Assembly (NCBI GenBank): GCA_029098065.1 | Contig: JAQXNP010000029.1 | Span: 1-9,481 of the forward strand | Source of the DNA: Clostridiales bacterium | GTDB lineage: Bacteria; Bacillota; Clostridia; Oscillospirales; Oscillospiraceae | Direction of reading: 5' to 3' | Length of the DNA: 9,481 nucleotides | In this document: positions 7,000-9,481 of the stretch, one piece after another | How the letters are laid out: every line of letters starts with the position of its first letter | Numbering within the stretch: the stretch's first letter is position 1 | Made by a program: the position numbers and the translations under genes | The notes under the pieces: model-generated | What the model was told of the DNA's origin: nothing | Seen by the model: the letters and a program-made list of their open reading frames with translations, nothing else | The model's database searches: none

Positions 7000-8081
7000 G
7001 GCGTATCCTCCCCATTTTCCAAAGCGGCCAGCCCATAGCGCACCGCCTGCTCCAGAACGGCCTTCTCCTCTCCGGTCCCGGCGGCGCCGATGCGGCGGCG
7101 CATGTCCCGGAGGAACAGCCCGGTGAGGCTGTCCTCCTCTGAGCGGCTCCACAGGTCCCGGGGGACCCGGGTGCGGTCCCGGAGGGTCACCGACCAGCGG
7201 TAGGGGGCGGCCGCAGCGGCGAGGGCGGGCAGGTCCACCCCTTCGCTCTCCCCGGTGAGGAGGAGCCGGCAGATGTCTTCCCGGCGGCCGGAGGCCAGCG
7301 TCTCCTCCACCGCCCGGGCGGGATCGGTTCCGGTGATGTCGCATTCCAGGATCTCATAGCGGCGGGCGCACAGGGGGAGAAACTCCGCCGTCACAGAGCG
7401 GTCATCCCCGATGGTGACCCAGAGGGCCCCCTTGGCCCCGGTCTCGTCAAAGCCCCGGCCCTCGGGGCAGCCGGGATAGGCCCAGTATGTATCCCCTGCC
7501 CGCTGGAGGCCGGAGCAGGTGTGGACATGGCCCAGAGCCAGATAGGTCAGGCCGCTGCCGGCGATCTCCGCCCGGGAGATGGGGCCGTACCGGCCTGTGC
7601 CGTCCACATCCCCGTGGCAGACCATCACCCAGGGCTTTCCCTCCCGGGGAGCCTGGAAACCGGCCAGAGGAGAATCATCCCGGGCGGGGCCGGTGAAGGC
7701 GGCACCGCAGAGGACGCAGCCGGGCAGCTCCACCTGCCGGATCCGGGGTTCCCGGAAGATGAGCACGTTTTTCGGCCAGATGCCGGCGGCGTAGAGGGAG
7801 GAGGGGTGGAAGAAATCGTGGTTGCCGGGAGAGATGGCCACGGGAACTGGAATGCGGGCCAGGGCGGCGGCCAGAGCCTGGGCGGTCTCCCGGTAGGTCT
7901 GGCCCGAGTCCAGCAGATCGCCGGAGAGCAGGACCAGGTTGGCCTTCCCCTGGACGGCGGCATCGGCCAGCTTGTCCAGCAGGAGCCGCTGCTCGGCGCG
8001 GCGCAGCCGGGCCTGTTCCGCCGTCAGGGCGGCGAAGGGGGCGTCCAGATGAAGATCGGCGGCGTGTAAAATACGGAGCAT
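6996..8081 (-). CDS. yhaO: YhaO-like SbcD/Mre11-type DNA repair exonuclease
   Basis: A 361-residue calcineurin-like metallophosphoesterase of the SbcD/Mre11/YhaO group, expected to be the two-metal nuclease subunit acting with the adjacent YhaN-like ATPase on DNA ends. All phosphoesterase motifs are present in order: ADLHLD (D9, H11), SGDLLD (D55), GNHD (N87, H88), CHGD (H156) and GHVH (H185, H187). The capping and C-terminal region (about 240-361) is less conserved and probably holds the ATPase-binding part. Start: ATG at 8081 with GAGGTG five bases upstream. It begins 36 bases after the ymdB stop codon and ends in a 4-base overlap with the ATPase start, so the three genes read as one operon. 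YhaO is preferred over SbcD because the partner is of YhaN type. Confidence 0.9.
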   Translation of the reverse strand: MLRILHAADLHLDAPFAALTAEQARLRRAEQRLLLDKLADAAVQGKANLVLLSGDLLDSGQTYRETAQALAAALARIPVPVAISPGNHDFFHPSSLYAAGIWPKNVLIFREPRIRQVELPGCVLCGAAFTGPARDDSPLAGFQAPREGKPWVMVCHGDVDGTGRYGPISRAEIAGSGLTYLALGHVHTCSGLQRAGDTYWAYPGCPEGRGFDETGAKGALWVTIGDDRSVTAEFLPLCARRYEILECDITGTDPARAVEETLASGRREDICRLLLTGESEGVDLPALAAAAAPYRWSVTLRDRTRVPRDLWSRSEEDSLTGLFLRDMRRRIGAAGTGEEKAVLEQAVRYGLAALENGEDTP

Positions 8082-8117
8082 GGGATCACCTCGGTTTCAA
8101 TCTTGCGGCTCGGAGCC

Positions 8118-8897
8118 TCAGTCCCGGAGGTCCACCCGCTGAACGTCCACGCATTTCCGGGCGTCGGTGTCAATGGTGAACAGGACGCTGTCCAGTTTGC
8201 AGGGGCCGGGGGCGGCCTCGTACCGGCGGGGGAGCCCCCCCAGAAAGCGGTTGATGGACAGCTCGGGCCGGATGCCCAGCACCGACTGGATGGGGCCGGT
8301 CATGCCCAGATCGGTGACGAAGCCGGTGCCCTTGGGGAGAATCTGACAGTCGGCGGTGGGCACGTGGGTGTGGGTGCCCCACACCGCCTGGACCCGGCCG
8401 TCCAGATACCAGCCCATGGCCCCCTTTTCGCTGGTGGCCTCGGCGTGGAAGTCCACCACCACCAGGTCGGCGTCCATCTCTTTCAGGGCGGCGGAGGCGG
8501 TGGTGAAGGGGTTCTCAAAGTTGCAGTCCATCTCACACCGGCCGATGAGGTTCATCACCCCGATGCGCAGACCCCGGGGGCCCTCAAAGACGCCCCAGCC
8601 CCGGCCGGGCACCCGGTTGGTGTAGTTGGCGGGGCGGAGGATATAGGGATTCTCCTCCAGAAAATCGGCGATCTGGATCCGGTTCCAGGTGTGGTTGCCC
8701 AGGGTGATGACATCGGCGCCGGCGTCAAAAATGGCCCGGGCCTGCCTGGGGGTGACGCCCACTCCGGAGGCGTTCTCCCCGTTGACCACGGCGAAGTCCA
8801 CCCCCTTGAGCTTCTTCAGCGCCCGGAGGTGTGAGGCGAGATAGTCCAGACCGCCGTCGCCCACCACGTCGCCCACGGCCAGAAGATGAAGGAGCAT
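8118..8897 (-). CDS. ymdB: YmdB family metallophosphoesterase (TIGR00282)
   Basis: A 259-residue dinuclear-metal phosphodiesterase of the YmdB family. In B. subtilis YmdB hydrolyses 2',3'-cyclic AMP and affects motility and biofilm expression. The metal ligands are all visible: GDVVGDGG (D10), VNGENASG (E41, N42), GNHTW (N68, H69), DFHAEATSEK (H151) and GTHTHVPTAD (H176, H178). Length matches the usual 260-265 residues. Start: ATG at 8897, chosen because the conserved strand begins at once and AAAGGA lies about 9 bases upstream; an in-frame ATG 10 codons earlier would add a tail foreign to the family. It is the first gene of the cluster leading into yhaO and yhaN. In Bacillus it is linked instead to rny (RNase Y). 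An unusually long, structured leader precedes it. Confidence 0.94.
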   Translation of the reverse strand: MLLHLLAVGDVVGDGGLDYLASHLRALKKLKGVDFAVVNGENASGVGVTPRQARAIFDAGADVITLGNHTWNRIQIADFLEENPYILRPANYTNRVPGRGWGVFEGPRGLRIGVMNLIGRCEMDCNFENPFTTASAALKEMDADLVVVDFHAEATSEKGAMGWYLDGRVQAVWGTHTHVPTADCQILPKGTGFVTDLGMTGPIQSVLGIRPELSINRFLGGLPRRYEAAPGPCKLDSVLFTIDTDARKCVDVQRVDLRD

Positions 8898-8920
8898 TGC
8901 CGTCAATCCTTTCCTCAAGC

Positions 8921-8949
8921 AGTTCACCGGCGCTGCGCGCCGATGAACT
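8921..8949 (-). promoter_or_regulatory. Hairpin in the ymdB leader RNA
   Basis: A 13-bp stem, 8921-8933 with 8937-8949, closes on a 3-base loop. It is perfect on the minus-strand transcript except for one U-G wobble. There is no U run, so it is not an intrinsic terminator. It ends 23 bases before the ymdB ATG, just upstream of the Shine-Dalgarno sequence, where it could act in translation control, RNase processing or transcript stabilisation. The role is inference. Confidence 0.55.
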
Positions 8950-8974
8950 TACGTATTACAACAATGAATTCCAT
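8924..8974 (-). CDS. Possible 16-codon upstream ORF in the ymdB leader
   Basis: A short reading frame encodes MEFIVVIRKFIGAQRR, a hydrophobic-then-basic, amphipathic-looking peptide, and ends inside the leader hairpin 26 bases before the ymdB start. Its ribosome binding site is weak (GGAA about 8 bases upstream), so translation is uncertain. The pattern Met-x-Phe, then Lys-Phe-Ile-Gly, recalls the start of the sporulation peptide SpoVM, but it is shorter, has one residue fewer before Lys-Phe and lacks the proline. I treat that as a weak resemblance only. It could be a leader peptide that tunes ymdB, or chance. Confidence 0.25.
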   Translation of the reverse strand: MEFIVVIRKFIGAQRR

Positions 8975-9061
8975 AAAAACGGTTCCAGGGAGCCGCCTTT
9001 CCGGAACTGCGCGGCTGCCGCCGCGGGAATCAGCCGCAAAGCGGTTTATTCCACAGACATT

Positions 9062-9090
9062 ATTATAGGGTATTTTGCCCCAAAGCGCAA
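9062..9090 (-). promoter_or_regulatory. Candidate promoter of the ymdB-yhaO-yhaN operon
   Basis: On the minus strand a consensus TATAAT (complement of 9067-9062) is preceded at 17 bases by TTGCGC (complement of 9090-9085, 4 of 6 matches). Transcription would start near 9055, giving a leader of about 160 bases that holds the small ORF and hairpin. No better promoter lies between here and ymdB. Confidence 0.55.
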
Positions 9091-9138
9091 TTGTAACCGT
9101 CGGCGCCGTCCGGGGCGGAAGGGCAAACCGATTGTAAC
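9090..9138. repeat. Duplicated octamer ATTGTAAC in the divergent intergenic region
   Basis: ATTGTAAC occurs at 9090-9097 and 9131-9138, 41 bases apart, and a related ATTGTAAAC is at 9286-9294. The first copy adjoins the candidate ymdB -35. They could be regulator half-sites or chance in AT-richer spacer. Nothing else in 9068-9184 looks like a gene or RNA. Confidence 0.25.
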
Positions 9139-9198
9139 TCCAAACGGAGGAGGAAACAGGGCGAAAAACCGTATGATGGAGACGAAGGAGGGGAAAGG

Positions 9199-9303
9199 AT
9201 GAGGCGGCGTCTGCCATATTTGCTGCCTTTGGCGCTGCTTCCGGCCGCGCGGAAACTCCGGCGGGATGACGGAACTTCAGGGGAAATTGTAAACTTTCCT
9301 TGA
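9199..9303 (+). CDS. Possible small ORF, 34 codons, upstream of htpG
   Basis: An ATG at 9199 follows the strong Shine-Dalgarno AAGGAGG (9185-9191) by exactly seven bases and opens 34 codons to TGA 9301-9303. The peptide starts MRRR, has a short Leu/Pro-rich hydrophobic stretch (5-15), then a basic patch RKLRR (18-22) and a polar tail. I do not recognise it. The stretch is too short for a confident membrane span but could bind a membrane. It stops 6 bases before the htpG -35. No convincing promoter is seen: TATGAT at 9172-9177 has no -35 and would leave almost no leader. The ribosome binding site is the main evidence; chance remains possible. Confidence 0.4.
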   Translation: MRRRLPYLLPLALLPAARKLRRDDGTSGEIVNFP

Positions 9304-9309
9304 ACGCCC

Positions 9310-9338
9310 TTGAAATTTACGGTACTAAGGACTATCAT
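9310..9338 (+). promoter_or_regulatory. Sigma-A-type promoter of htpG
   Basis: TTGAAA (9310-9315) and TATCAT (9333-9338) are separated by exactly 17 bases. The predicted start near 9345 falls in the left arm of the CIRCE operator, the usual arrangement for HrcA repression. A repeated CCTTGAA (9298-9304 and 9308-9314) places a weaker second hexamer pair 10 bases upstream. Confidence 0.8.
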
Positions 9339-9373
9339 AGCGTTAGCACTCGGGACAAATGAGTGCTAACGCT
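9339..9373. promoter_or_regulatory. CIRCE operator (HrcA binding site)
   Basis: A perfect match to the CIRCE consensus: TTAGCACTC (9343-9351), a 9-base spacer, then GAGTGCTAA (9361-9369). The inverted repeat extends without mismatch to 13-bp arms, 9339-9351 and 9361-9373. This is the operator of the HrcA heat-shock repressor, usually found before groESL and hrcA-dnaK. Here it lies between the promoter and the htpG ribosome binding site, so it should repress htpG at normal temperature. Confidence 0.97.
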
Positions 9374-9413
9374 TCGTTTTTACAAATTTACATTGATATA
9401 GGAGGCCATTACC

Positions 9414-9481
9414 ATGGCAAAAAAGCAGTTCAAAGCGGAGTCAAAGCGTTTGTTGGATCTGATGATCAACTCCATCTATAC
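9414..9481 (+). CDS. htpG: Chaperone HtpG (Hsp90), 5' end only
   Basis: The first 22 codons of htpG, cut by the window end. The peptide begins MAKKQFKAESKR and continues LLDLMINSIY, the characteristic first helix of the Hsp90 N-terminal ATPase domain. The full protein would be about 620-640 residues, an ATP-dependent cytosolic chaperone. Start: ATG at 9414 with AGGAGG (9400-9405) eight bases upstream. The leader contains the CIRCE operator. The call rests on a short but very distinctive N-terminus and is consistent with heat-shock control. Confidence 0.9.
   Translation, partial: MAKKQFKAESKRLLDLMINSIY

Noticed and set aside
7000..7344. Extension of the YhaN-like frame upstream to an ATG at 7344
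   Set aside because: The extra 115 residues overlap the well-supported yhaO and are Arg/Pro/Gly-rich. The GTG at 6999 has a good ribosome binding site and starts the conserved domain.
4699..8834. Long plus-strand open frames (over 180 codons) opposite lepB, yhaN, yhaO and ymdB
   Set aside because: All are Gly/Pro/Arg-rich mirror translations of clearly coding minus-strand genes, without suitable ribosome binding sites or domains.
9063..9338. A 91-codon minus-strand frame across the ymdB-htpG intergenic region
   Set aside because: It runs through the htpG promoter, has no ribosome binding site of note and no recognisable protein features.

Overview
The window reads as ordinary chromosome of a high-GC, Gram-positive anaerobe, most likely a clostridial gut bacterium of the Oscillospiraceae (Flavonifractor/Pseudoflavonifractor-like). 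This rests on GC-rich codon third positions, AGGAGG-type ribosome binding sites, sigma-A-like promoters, a B. subtilis-type glucose-6-phosphate isomerase, a YhaO/YhaN pair, a YmdB phosphodiesterase and a CIRCE heat-shock operator. The genus is inference. I see no mobile element, tRNA, rRNA or CRISPR array.

Layout. Positions 1-1063 hold the 3' three quarters of a DUF711/UPF0210 gene cut by the window edge. A small nitroreductase follows (1140-1673, GTG start). A perfect 17-bp bidirectional terminator hairpin (1701-1738) separates it from a convergent single-cysteine glutaredoxin-like gene (1772-2023, minus). Divergent from that is pgi (2194-3528), then a promoter and a 137-residue P-loop protein of unknown function (3637-4050). 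A second bidirectional terminator (4061-4110) closes this block against a convergent minus-strand cluster.

The minus-strand cluster, in transcription order, is ymdB (8897-8118), a yhaO/sbcD-like nuclease (8081-6996), a yhaN-like membrane-anchored SMC/Rad50-type ATPase (6999-4777, joined to yhaO by a GTGA overlap) and lepB signal peptidase I (4700-4119), which also has its own promoter. The YhaO/YhaN pair should act as a Mre11-Rad50-type DNA end-processing complex held at the membrane. YmdB in front of it is a metallophosphodiesterase linked in Bacillus to RNA turnover, so the first three genes form a nucleic-acid processing operon.

The last 0.5 kb (8898-9413) is a divergent regulatory region. 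Toward the left it holds a candidate ymdB promoter, a long leader with a possible 16-codon upstream ORF and a 13-bp hairpin. Toward the right it holds an unrecognised 34-codon small ORF with a strong Shine-Dalgarno sequence, then a sigma-A promoter with a perfect CIRCE operator driving htpG (Hsp90), of which only 22 codons are inside the window.

I did not find a clearly new multi-gene system. The points most worth a second look are the CIRCE-controlled htpG, the 34-codon ORF beside it, the ymdB-yhaO-yhaN arrangement with its membrane hairpin and altered Walker A, the structured ymdB leader, and the small P-loop protein.
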